Shown piece by piece: positions 1 through 7,476 of a stretch of 14,718 bases of DNA. The stretch covers positions 1-14,718 of the forward strand of contig CAYXYU010000022.1 in NCBI GenBank assembly GCA_964469525.1, read 5' to 3'. The translations under genes were made by a program, and so were the position numbers. This DNA is from JABDCD01 sp964469525 (GTDB taxonomy: Bacteria > Pseudomonadota > Alphaproteobacteria > Rickettsiales > SXRF01). Position 1 is the first letter of the stretch; each line of letters starts with the position of its first letter. The notes below the pieces were generated by a model. It ran no database searches. It saw only the letters and a list, made by a program, of their open reading frames with translations, and had not been told where the DNA came from.

Positions 1-57
<57 letters not shown>

Positions 58-61
58 GTTA

Positions 62-1297
62 TTAGGCCTGCCTGGACTCGAAATACGCCTTTAACTGCGC
101 GGTTACCTGATCCACGCACTGCATAAGTAGAAACAGCAGGACTCGGTCTTCGTCGTGGAGAGCCGGTTCGAACAGGGAATTTGGCTCGAACAGGTCATCT
201 CTGAACGGCAAGGTGATAAGCACCTTGTCGTCATAGAATTCCGCCTGTACGTGCCGGTTGGCATATTGCAGCTCCATGCTGATGGGGTTCGCTTTGGTCA
301 GATCCAGATCAGCCCCATACAATTCGTCATAGGCTTTCTCTGCCTCCAACCTTTTGCGGAAAGGCCGCTCGATACATACTCGCAAGGCACCGGTGACATG
401 ATCGAATATAGCTCGTGCAGCATACGCCACTTTGTCATCCCAGTGTTGACGCTGTTCCCTGGGAGTGGAAAGGGTTTCCTGCAGTCTCAGCAATGTTTCA
501 AGAAGCGCGGGCGACAGCAGCCTTTCCGCTTCTCCGGTATCGGTAGTAAACGCCTCGAACCTGTTTTCCAGCCTGTTATCCTTTAAGTCAAACCGCCGAT
601 AAGCAGCATACCGGACAGCAATGTCGCTGATATCCTTTTGGGCATCGGCAATCAATACGGTGTCGCCAGCCAGTGTCCCGCGCAGTTTGATCCGGCTGTC
701 ACAAAAATCGATGCTGACAAGCAGCCCTTTGAACACTGCCACGCGCTGCTTATTTACCACCTTGGCGATTTCCGTTTCAGCGATTTTTACGGTACAGTCA
801 TGGAGAATGCCTTTGATGTAATCCTCAGCCGTATGGAGCTGATGGCGGGGAATGATCGTCGCCTTCGCCAGATCGCGCGCCAGCATGCCGCCTTCCGGTG
901 CGAATTGGAAATCACCGAAATACGTCAGCAGGTGCGAGTACACATAATCCTTAAAGGAGTATTTGCGCGGCAGCAGTCCCGCCGCCTTGTTGCTCCCCCG
1001 GTAAGAGAAGATCGGCCACAACACCAGAAACAGGCTGACGGCAATCATCAGCAGGCACACCGCCAGAATGTCGGACCCGGAAGCATGCTCCTTCCATCCT
1101 TCTCCAGCGATATCGGCAACTATTTTATTCAGGAATTCTGCCAGACCGGCGGCATACCAGGGCAGCAGAACGACCAGTGCAGCCGCAATGGCAGCGCATA
1201 GGAAAAATAAGGTTTTGCTCTTCGCACGTTGCCGTTCCAGCTTTGCTGCAAACTGGTTGAAGTGGGAGGTAAAACCTTCTGCGTCATACACTGCCAT
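62..1297 (-). CDS. DUF3137 family two-helix membrane protein
   Basis: A 411-residue protein with two hydrophobic helices near the N-terminus (about 28-50 and 76-99) followed by a large soluble part, probably cytoplasmic. The soluble part has the typical run of DUF3137 signatures: VFKGLLVSIDF (about 188-198), a segment around residues 247-272 with FTTD and the LLSPALLETLL stretch, then FYDDKVLITLPF (about 354-365) and LFEPNSLFEP. The family has no established biochemical function. Between the SPALLETLL and FYDDKVLI blocks there is a charged stretch of about 65 residues (275-340) that seems longer than I expect for the family. An AAAGAGAG stretch lies just before the ATG at 1297, a plausible ribosome site. 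The gene is divergent from the membrane protein gene at 1432 and ends six bases from the tRNA-Pro. Family assignment is good; function unknown. Confidence 0.82.
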   Translation of the reverse strand: MAVYDAEGFTSHFNQFAAKLERQRAKSKTLFFLCAAIAAALVVLLPWYAAGLAEFLNKIVADIAGEGWKEHASGSDILAVCLLMIAVSLFLVLWPIFSYRGSNKAAGLLPRKYSFKDYVYSHLLTYFGDFQFAPEGGMLARDLAKATIIPRHQLHTAEDYIKGILHDCTVKIAETEIAKVVNKQRVAVFKGLLVSIDFCDSRIKLRGTLAGDTVLIADAQKDISDIAVRYAAYRRFDLKDNRLENRFEAFTTDTGEAERLLSPALLETLLRLQETLSTPREQRQHWDDKVAYAARAIFDHVTGALRVCIERPFRKRLEAEKAYDELYGADLDLTKANPISMELQYANRHVQAEFYDDKVLITLPFRDDLFEPNSLFEPALHDEDRVLLFLLMQCVDQVTAQLKAYFESRQA

Positions 1298-1316
1298 AGA
1301 CTCTCTTTACCTATAA

Positions 1317-1345
1317 TTCATAAAACCCGGCTATGTTACTATAAT
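1317..1345 (+). promoter_or_regulatory. Putative sigma-70-type promoter for the gene at 1432
   Basis: In the AT-rich divergent gap, TTCATA (1317-1322, four of six matches to the -35 consensus) is followed after exactly 17 bases by a perfect TATAAT (1340-1345). Transcription would start near 1352 and leave a leader of about 80 bases, which contains the inverted repeat at 1366-1414. A second TATAAT at 1312-1317 has no good -35 partner. Prediction from consensus match only. Confidence 0.45.
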
Positions 1346-1365
1346 ATTAAGATTAATAAAAGCTT

Positions 1366-1414
1366 TTCCCGGCAGCGTTGGTTGGCTTTGGTCCTTAGCT
1401 TATGGTGCCGGGAA
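1366..1414. repeat. 9-bp perfect inverted repeat in the leader of the 1432 gene
   Basis: TTCCCGGCA (1366-1374) and TGCCGGGAA (1406-1414) are perfect reverse complements, separated by 31 bases. The repeat ends 17 bases before the ATG at 1432. It could be a leader hairpin, an operator, or chance. The right arm carries the only GGGAA-like purine run near the start codon, so a hairpin would hide it. Confidence 0.4.
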
Positions 1415-1431
1415 GTTACTGGGTCTGATGC

Positions 1432-2628
1432 ATGGTCGTTTTCCTGCAGTTATGCCTGTTCGTAATCGCGGTTTCCCTCCGTGGCCGTTATCTGTTCGGG
1501 AGGCATTTGCGTGCAGATAGTGCCTCAGGCCGATTAAGCTACACCGCCAGAAGCAAGTATGGCATAACTGCCCGTCACGTGGGCATCGTGCAGCGAAACG
1601 GCATCCCGTTCATCGTCAAATCTGAGCGCTGGTATCACCGCCTCCTGAAAAGCATCGGCATTGCATCCGAGATACGCATTGCAAGCTCGGAATTTGACAG
1701 GAAGTATTTCATCACCACCGACTATCCCACCTATCTGGAGCGCACGCTGGGTTCGGGCCAGCTGCTGTCGCACCTGCAGGAACTGTTCGCCCTGCCGGTG
1801 AAATCGCTGCACGCCATGCCGAACAAAATCTGGTGCGTGATCCGCAAGGACGACCTGCAGGAAGCAGATGCGCATTACGAAAAACACTTCGCATTGCTGG
1901 ATACCATTTCGAAAAGCAGTAGCCGCTCGATCGGGTACGATCACGGGCTGGTGCCGTCGCGCCTGGGGGTGATGGCATTTTTATGTGTCTGCGTGCATGC
2001 GGGCCTGCTGACGCTCGGGATATTTGGCATATTTCCCACCTTGGCCGATTCCGTCGATGTAGTGGATACATTGGCCTGGGTTCTAAAGGGAATCATGGCC
2101 GGAAGCGCTGCCGCCGCCATCTGGCTCTTCCTGATCCTTAATATTTTCCGTGGCTCTTCCTGGATCTGCTGGGTGTTCGCGGATTTCGTCCTGTGCGGCC
2201 TTCTCGGATTCGTATTATCGGGCATATTCGTGGTAAGGGAGGCCAATATCCATCTTCCCCAACCACCGCCACAGGTGTACGGGCAGCCCATCATGCAGAA
2301 AACCTGCATTTTGGAGTGCAAGAGGAGCTGCGGCAGACGCTGCACGCAGCGCAGCTCCTATCCGTTCCATTCCGATGCCAGCTGCAACCCGCAGTCGCGC
2401 GCAGCCATTATGCAGGAGAAACGGCAGGCCGATCATATCTGCCGCTCCAGTGCATGGTACGAATACACGATCCAGGTCCGGCATTGGCAGAAACTGTCGC
2501 ATTACTCTTTTTCTCCCGATGTATCATTGTTCGACAGCGTGCGGGTGGGAGATTTCCTCAACGTCCCGGTCCACGAGAGAGCGCTGAGGCTTGAATGGGT
2601 GGATACGGACAGTATTCAGGTACGCTAA
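1432..2628 (+). CDS. Four-helix membrane protein with cysteine-rich tail, function unknown
   Basis: A 398-residue protein I do not recognise by name. Helix 1 (about 2-16) is followed by arginines (17, 19, 24), suggesting the next part (20-175) is cytoplasmic. Three more helices lie at about 180-202, 218-240 and 244-268, so the last 130 residues should be periplasmic. That tail begins with a proline run and carries cysteines at 292, 296, 300 and 304 (spacing C-x3-C-x3-C-x3-C), plus 318 and 337. The soluble part around 80-140 (FDRKYFITTD, then SGQLLSHLQELF, then NKIWCVIRKDD) has the same order of blocks as the C-terminal part of DUF3137 proteins such as the divergent neighbour; this is a by-eye resemblance only. 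An in-frame ATG at 1402 is closed by a stop at 1426, so 1432 is the first usable ATG, though without a clear Shine-Dalgarno sequence. The stop codon directly abuts the stop of the opposite gene. Confidence 0.72.
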   Translation: MVVFLQLCLFVIAVSLRGRYLFGRHLRADSASGRLSYTARSKYGITARHVGIVQRNGIPFIVKSERWYHRLLKSIGIASEIRIASSEFDRKYFITTDYPTYLERTLGSGQLLSHLQELFALPVKSLHAMPNKIWCVIRKDDLQEADAHYEKHFALLDTISKSSSRSIGYDHGLVPSRLGVMAFLCVCVHAGLLTLGIFGIFPTLADSVDVVDTLAWVLKGIMAGSAAAAIWLFLILNIFRGSSWICWVFADFVLCGLLGFVLSGIFVVREANIHLPQPPPQVYGQPIMQKTCILECKRSCGRRCTQRSSYPFHSDASCNPQSRAAIMQEKRQADHICRSSAWYEYTIQVRHWQKLSHYSFSPDVSLFDSVRVGDFLNVPVHERALRLEWVDTDSIQVR

Positions 2629-4926
2629 TCACTCCCCTTCCTCCTTCCCCGCCAATCCCTGCAGCTTCTGCTGCGTTTCAATGATGATCCTGCGCTGTTC
2701 CTGGCGGTAGGTTTCCAGCGCGGTTTCCTCCTCCAGCATCAGGTGGCTTAAGTCAGTCTCCTGCTGCTTCAGCAGCAGCTGCTGGTCCATCCTGAGTTTG
2801 CTGTTTTTTTCTGCCGCTTCCTGCTCCAGCTGGGCCAGCGCCCGCTCGTATTCCTCATGCAGCACCTTCTGCTCCTCTTTGAGCCGGCGCTGGATCTCCG
2901 CCAGTTCGCGCTCCATTTCCTCCTGCGCACGCTGGCAGCTGGCGCGGTGCGCTTCCTGGTTCTCGTGCTGCTTGCGCCGCGCCATATCGATCAGCATGTT
3001 GAGCCTGGCCTGCGAAGCCTGCGCCTTTTCGCTGTTGCTGTGCCGGCGATGATCGTCCCTGGCCTGGCGAATCACTTCCTCCAGCTGCGCCTGGTCCTGC
3101 AGCATCAGCTTCTGGCGCTCGTGGATCGCACGCAGTGTCTCGGCATGTTTGCGCCGCTCCTCCTGCATGACGCGCTGATACCTGTCCTCGATGGCCTGCT
3201 GCTTCTCCTTCACCTGGTGCACGAGGGCAACCGTCCGGTCCAGCTCCTGCCGCGCCAGCTCCTGCCGCTCGGCCTGCAGCTTCTGCATCCGGTCCTGCGT
3301 ATCCTTCAGAGCGGTCGCTTTCTTTTCCTTCATCCTGACGATCGCCGCCTGCTGCTCGCTGCGCATCTGCTCCTGCGCCCGGTTGGCCTCGCGGCTGATA
3401 TGGACGCGCTCGTCGAAGCGTTTTTTCTCCAGCTCGGCGCGTTCCCGCTTCTGCTGCTCCTGCACCTCGCGTATCAGCCGGCTTGTCTCGCGGTATCCCT
3501 TGTCGAGCTGGTCGCGCTGTTCGCGGTAGGCAGCGTTCCGTAACGCCTTGTCCTTTATCGACATCTCCATGACGCTGGTCTCGGCGGCGGTCAGGATGAG
3601 TTGCTGGTCCTTCTCGATAATCTTCTGGTTATATTGCGACCGCCGCCCCAATTCGCTGATCAAGTGGTGCGTATGGCTGACCAGGGCGAGATGCTCCTCG
3701 CGTTGGCGGCGCAGATGGTCTTCAGCTTGTTTCTCCATGCGCATGCGGATCGCCTTCACGGCAGTCAGCTGCTCCATCTGCATATTCTGGTGGCGGCTCA
3801 GCACATTCTCCTCGAAGGCGTTCACGCTGCTCCTGGCATGCAGCGCCAGCTCATGCATGAGAGACTCCATCTCCATTTTCGCGGCGCCGTCCATCTGCGA
3901 CCGCACGCGCTCGATGGATTCCTTAAGCCGCTGATGCATCTGCTTAGCGCTGCCTCCCGACTCGCGTTCAAATTCGAGCAACTCCTTTTTAACCCCGACC
4001 GCCAGCTGCTCCTGCTCCTGCTTCATCTCGCTCTGCAGCTCGTAGGTTCTGCGCTGCAGCTCGACGCGCAGCTGCTGCGCCTCCTCGAACTTCCCCTCCC
4101 GGATCAGCTGCTTGCTGCGCTCGATCTGCTCGCTGACATACTGCCGGTTGCCCTCCATGCGTTCGGCGAAGTTCTGCCTTATATGCTTATACTTGACGCT
4201 GGCGTTCTTCATCAGCGCATCGATCCCGTCCTTTTCTTCCGCCACCAGCGCCTTGAACTGCGTTTTCATGCCCTGCTGCTGTTCGCTGGTGACGCTGACG
4301 ATGTCGGTGAGAAACGCCTTGAGGCGTCCCTCCTGGTCCTTTTCCATGCGGACGCGATCCTGCTCGGCCTGCCGCGCCAGCTCCGCCAGGTCCTTTTGCT
4401 CCTGCGTCGCGTTTTCGCGCTGCCTGGCCTCGATGTCCTGCAGCTTGGCGACCGCCTTGTGCATCATCTCGGCGAGTTCCTGGCGGCGGCGAAACTGCTC
4501 CTCTTTCGGCAGGTCCTGGAACTTCAGCTCGGACTCCTTCTGCAGCCGCTCGAACTCGCGCCGCTTCTCGGCGAATTCCTGCATCTGCGCCCGCCGGCTT
4601 TCCTCCTGCCGCTGTTTCGCCTCGGCAATCAGCTGGTCGATGTCACGCTTTTTCTCGCGGTTGAGTTTTTCCTGCTCGGCCCGTAGATACTGGTGCTTCT
4701 TGTTGGCTTCCTCGATGATGCCGGCGAGATCACGGTATTTCTGCTCAACCAGCGCTTCCTGTTCCTTAAGCCGCACCTTCTGCTTCGCCAGCGCCTCCTT
4801 TCGGATGGCCGACAGCATCTCCAGCCCGTTGCCGGCCGGCAGATTATCGTCCAGGGAATCAGGTGGCAGGTCGCTCAAACATGGTCCTTTGCAGTGGTCT
4901 ATCCACTGGATAAGCGTACAAGACAT
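2629..4926 (-). CDS. 765-residue coiled-coil rod protein
   Basis: A highly charged protein dominated by E, Q, K, R, A and L with heptad-like spacing from about residue 38 to 757. All prolines lie at positions 15, 21, 22, 30 and 140, leaving 625 residues (141-765) without one. That indicates a very long, nearly continuous alpha-helical coiled coil, with a possible flexible point at ESGGSAKQ (about 322-329). No signal peptide or membrane helix is visible, so it is probably cytoplasmic. The first 36 residues are different in character: not helical, with cysteines at 3, 12 and 16. No good ribosome site precedes the ATG at 4926. Met37 (ATG at 4818) is an alternative start, but its purine run touches the ATG. 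The gene lies 68 bases downstream of a glycosyltransferase gene on the same strand. By architecture it could be a cytoskeletal or scaffolding rod; no family was recognised, and coiled coils invite false similarity. Confidence 0.8.
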   Translation of the reverse strand: MSCTLIQWIDHCKGPCLSDLPPDSLDDNLPAGNGLEMLSAIRKEALAKQKVRLKEQEALVEQKYRDLAGIIEEANKKHQYLRAEQEKLNREKKRDIDQLIAEAKQRQEESRRAQMQEFAEKRREFERLQKESELKFQDLPKEEQFRRRQELAEMMHKAVAKLQDIEARQRENATQEQKDLAELARQAEQDRVRMEKDQEGRLKAFLTDIVSVTSEQQQGMKTQFKALVAEEKDGIDALMKNASVKYKHIRQNFAERMEGNRQYVSEQIERSKQLIREGKFEEAQQLRVELQRRTYELQSEMKQEQEQLAVGVKKELLEFERESGGSAKQMHQRLKESIERVRSQMDGAAKMEMESLMHELALHARSSVNAFEENVLSRHQNMQMEQLTAVKAIRMRMEKQAEDHLRRQREEHLALVSHTHHLISELGRRSQYNQKIIEKDQQLILTAAETSVMEMSIKDKALRNAAYREQRDQLDKGYRETSRLIREVQEQQKRERAELEKKRFDERVHISREANRAQEQMRSEQQAAIVRMKEKKATALKDTQDRMQKLQAERQELARQELDRTVALVHQVKEKQQAIEDRYQRVMQEERRKHAETLRAIHERQKLMLQDQAQLEEVIRQARDDHRRHSNSEKAQASQARLNMLIDMARRKQHENQEAHRASCQRAQEEMERELAEIQRRLKEEQKVLHEEYERALAQLEQEAAEKNSKLRMDQQLLLKQQETDLSHLMLEEETALETYRQEQRRIIIETQQKLQGLAGKEEGE

Positions 4927-4994
4927 TGTTTAAAAAAAGGAAAAAAATCCGGTTACCCACGGCGGGATATCAAGGGCTTACACGAGAAACACGC

Positions 4995-6704
4995 CTATTT
5001 TAGCGGTTTTCGCACCAACGTCAGGTTAACCCGGTCGGCCAGATAGACGTAGCGGTCCGGATACATCTTCATCAGCTTCTGATTGTGGGGGCCTCGGTCG
5101 CGGGCGGCGATGACGGGCGCGTCAGGATCGGGGGGATTGTAGAGCGACCCCGTGTAATAGGAAACGTCAGTGAAGAAAATCAGGGCCGGTGTCGGCACCA
5201 TGTAATCCAGGTCGTCGCGGTAAACCGGATTTTTTCCCCAGCCGAAATTCACTTGCGCCAGGGCTCGATACGTATCCGCCAGGCTGAACCGGCTGGCCGC
5301 TCCGACCGCGAAGAGAAGAATGAGTAGCCCGTAGATGAGCGAACGCGCATAAGCTTCGGAAACCTTAGGGAAGCGCTGTGCCACCCATTGCGGCAGGCCG
5401 GCGATGCACACGGCCGACAGTGCGATGCATAGCCCCGCGATCTCGGACAGATAGCGTGCCGCCGGCAGCCCGCCGCCAAACGGAATCCACAGCAGTGACA
5501 CCACCAGTGCCGCGATGGCGGCAAGCAGCAGCCCGCAGTAGCGCGTATGCAGCCGCAGCAGGAACAGCAGGAAGACGAACCACAGTGACGACGTCGGCCA
5601 CAGGAACAGGTACCGGTGCAGTTGCTGCAGGTTGACCAGCACCAGCCGGAACTGCTGATAGACCTCCCGCAGATTTCCCCAGTCGTGGAAGAGTACCGGC
5701 ATGCGGCTGCCATGATACCGGTGATAGCCGGTGGTAAACGGGTCACCGGTGGTCAGGGTGTTATAGGCCATCATGAACAGGGCCCACAATGAGAACATGG
5801 TCAGCGCTGCCAGGCCGCAGCGCCAGAAGTCACGTGCGGGCGGCCGCGCCTGCACCAGCCAGTGCCAAGCGAACGGCAGGGCGAGCGGCACCGCCACCTG
5901 TGGCCGCACGATCAGCAGGAAGCCGAGGCTGGCACCCGCCAGCACGGCATCTTCGAGGTGGCGGTACTTGTGCATGCGGATATAAAACAGGGCAAAGAAG
6001 GTGGCGCAGGCGGCTGCCAGCGCGTGGTTGAAATACTGCGAGGCCAGCACCACGATCAGCTGCGATCCCAGGGTCAGCAGCGCGGCGATGCGGGCAGCGC
6101 GTTCACCGGCGATTTCCGCAGTCAGATAGTAAACGGCGAGAATGCAGAGCATTCCGCTGACCGGGTTGGCCAGCCAGGTGATGCCCAGCAGGTAGAACGG
6201 CACCAGGAACATCGAGTAGCCGGGCGGATATTTGCTGTAATATTTCCCGTCATTGACGACCCACTGCATGTTGAAAAACTGCCGATAGGGGTGGCTCTCG
6301 GCATACCATTCCCCGCCTGCGAAAATCTTGGCCTGGAGATAATAGGCGTAGGCGTCGGGGTTGACGGGAACCGGGCCGAAGATGTACCATACGCCCGCCG
6401 TGCAGAGCCCCAGCATGCCCAGTGAAATGAGCCCGATCCATTGCGGGCGCGTCAGCCGCAACCGGCCCAGCCGGCCGGCTAGCGACAACAGCAATGCACG
6501 AACGCCCGGCAGAACTGCAAGCAGCGCAACAATCGCTGCCAGCGCCGGGCCTTTGAGCAGAAACCAGGTCCGGTCGCCCCAGTCGCCGGTGTTGCGCATA
6601 TAGGGAAACCAGGTCAGTCCCAGCAGGGCGAGAAAGAACAACAGTCGGATCGCCGCGCGGCGGCGGTGATGAAAGAGAGAGGAGAAAGCGTTCTGCATGG
6701 TCAC
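4995..6704 (-). CDS. GT39/ArnT-like multi-spanning membrane glycosyltransferase
   Basis: A 569-residue protein with about ten hydrophobic helices. The first extracytoplasmic loop after helix 3 has the hallmark of the dolichyl-phosphate-mannose transferase/ArnT superfamily: an acidic residue in NPDAYAYYLQAKIFAGG (D117 in the place of the catalytic Asp) followed by YYSKYPPGYS (155-164) at the start of the next helix. Proteins of this type move a sugar from a polyprenyl-phosphate donor to lipid, protein or glycan on the outer face of the inner membrane. The C-terminal soluble part (about 485-569) is periplasmic-like; donor and acceptor are unknown. The frame opens with GTG at 6704; ATG at 6698 (Met3) is equally possible, and neither has a strong ribosome site. 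It lies 38 bases downstream of an exported protein gene and 68 bases upstream of the coiled-coil gene, all on the minus strand. Family call is firm; substrate unknown. Confidence 0.85.
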   Translation of the reverse strand: MTMQNAFSSLFHHRRRAAIRLLFFLALLGLTWFPYMRNTGDWGDRTWFLLKGPALAAIVALLAVLPGVRALLLSLAGRLGRLRLTRPQWIGLISLGMLGLCTAGVWYIFGPVPVNPDAYAYYLQAKIFAGGEWYAESHPYRQFFNMQWVVNDGKYYSKYPPGYSMFLVPFYLLGITWLANPVSGMLCILAVYYLTAEIAGERAARIAALLTLGSQLIVVLASQYFNHALAAACATFFALFYIRMHKYRHLEDAVLAGASLGFLLIVRPQVAVPLALPFAWHWLVQARPPARDFWRCGLAALTMFSLWALFMMAYNTLTTGDPFTTGYHRYHGSRMPVLFHDWGNLREVYQQFRLVLVNLQQLHRYLFLWPTSSLWFVFLLFLLRLHTRYCGLLLAAIAALVVSLLWIPFGGGLPAARYLSEIAGLCIALSAVCIAGLPQWVAQRFPKVSEAYARSLIYGLLILLFAVGAASRFSLADTYRALAQVNFGWGKNPVYRDDLDYMVPTPALIFFTDVSYYTGSLYNPPDPDAPVIAARDRGPHNQKLMKMYPDRYVYLADRVNLTLVRKPLK

Positions 6705-6742
6705 GGCAGAATAACGCCTGCCGCCGCTTTGCCAATCGGTAA

Positions 6743-7195
6743 TTATCTCGCAAATTCCGGACAGGCTGAATTTTCCGTGAAAGATGCCTGCAAAAGGCCG
6801 TCCTCCGCAGGCGTCAGCACATAGGCATGCTGCGTATGATAGCTTCCGCCATTGCGCGCTTTATCCTCCAGGCAGATCGTGACGGGTTCCGACCCAAGCA
6901 AGGTGATGATGAATTCCCAGGGCCCGCCCGCTTCACGCACAACGGCTCTGCGATCGCCCGACTGAATTAAAACGAAGCCGTAATCCCTGAACGTATGCTT
7001 CCCTCCCTGGCGGCGGGGACCGATGGAATTCCTGAACGAGGTCACATCGAGTTTTTCCACCACGGTGGAAACCGTATAAGCCAGCGTACTGGCATCCAAT
7101 GCAGGGTCACAGTCAGGCACACCGGAACAGCTGGCCCACGCAGCGGAAGAGAGCAAAGATAACAGAAACACTGTAATGTAGCGCAGGAGATGCAT
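6743..7195 (-). CDS. Small exported protein with signal peptide, function unknown
   Basis: A 150-residue protein with a classical Sec signal peptide: M-H-L-L-R, a hydrophobic core (about 6-17) and a predicted cleavage after Ala-Trp-Ala (residues 19-21). The mature part of about 129 residues has four cysteines (23, 29, 108, 145), an even number compatible with two periplasmic disulfides. It includes YGFVLIQSGDRRAVVREAGG and WEFIITLLGSEPVTICLED, suggesting a compact beta-rich domain. It is not a lipoprotein, since no lipobox is visible. I recognise no family. It is the first of three co-directional minus-strand genes, 38 bases before the glycosyltransferase, and may act in the same envelope process. 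The ATG at 7195 lacks a clear Shine-Dalgarno sequence, but it is the start that gives a complete signal peptide. Confidence 0.7.
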   Translation of the reverse strand: MHLLRYITVFLLSLLSSAAWASCSGVPDCDPALDASTLAYTVSTVVEKLDVTSFRNSIGPRRQGGKHTFRDYGFVLIQSGDRRAVVREAGGPWEFIITLLGSEPVTICLEDKARNGGSYHTQHAYVLTPAEDGLLQASFTENSACPEFAR

Positions 7196-7476
7196 CGTGT
7201 ATGATCTTAATCCAAAGACTCACCTGGCTCTAGTCCGCCTGCGCCAAGACTACGGCGGACACCAGCTTTCTTAAGCTCGCTTTGCTCGCTAACGAAAGCT
7301 AGGTGGTGGACTCAAGCTTAAAAACTTCAAACCAATTTTTCTGCATGTTCGGGGAATTGTGTAGGTGGGAGTATCTGTTGCGGTATCGGAAGAGCATAAT
7401 CCATTTTTGATGGCCTCCTATTACCAAATAGGTATATCTTTCACAATGTATCGTAGAAACAGCTAATTACTCAACC
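7196..7476. other. Divergent intergenic region (281 bp)
   Basis: No coding sequence is visible. The left part holds the structured palindromic element described separately (7232-7312). The right part (about 7313-7476) is AT-rich and carries a short perfect hairpin, CCTATT-ACCA-AATAGG (7417-7432), about 45 bases before the ATG at 7477. It could be an operator or a small hairpin. No convincing promoter pair was found for either flanking gene, though the region must hold both promoters if both genes are transcribed from here. Confidence 0.5.
7232..7312. repeat. Structured palindromic intergenic element
   Basis: GTCCGCC (7233-7239) pairs with GGCGGAC (7254-7260). A second hairpin is formed by CACC-AGCTTTC (7260-7270) with GAAAGCT-A-GGTG (7294-7305), extended inward by TTA/GC pairs with 7288-7292. 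Alternatively AGTCCGCC (7232-7239) can pair with GGTGGACT (7305-7312, one G-U pair), closing a three-way junction with CGCC/GGCG (7242-7245 / 7254-7257) as an inner hairpin. Nested, GC-rich, mutually exclusive stems in a gene-free stretch are typical of dispersed bacterial palindromic repeats, and the GTCCGCC...GGCGGAC type seems familiar from proteobacterial intergenic regions. Whether it is repeated elsewhere in this genome cannot be seen here. Confidence 0.6.

Noticed and set aside
3601..4933. Long plus-strand open frames (up to 361 codons) opposite the coiled-coil gene
   Set aside because: They are Leu/Ser/Arg/Cys-rich shadows of the biased Glu/Gln/Lys codons on the other strand, with no domain pattern; the minus-strand coil explains the sequence.
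4927..4994. T-rich stretch between glycosyltransferase and coiled-coil genes as an intrinsic terminator
   Set aside because: Two T7 runs exist on the minus strand, but the only hairpins before them have three- or four-base stems, too weak to claim.
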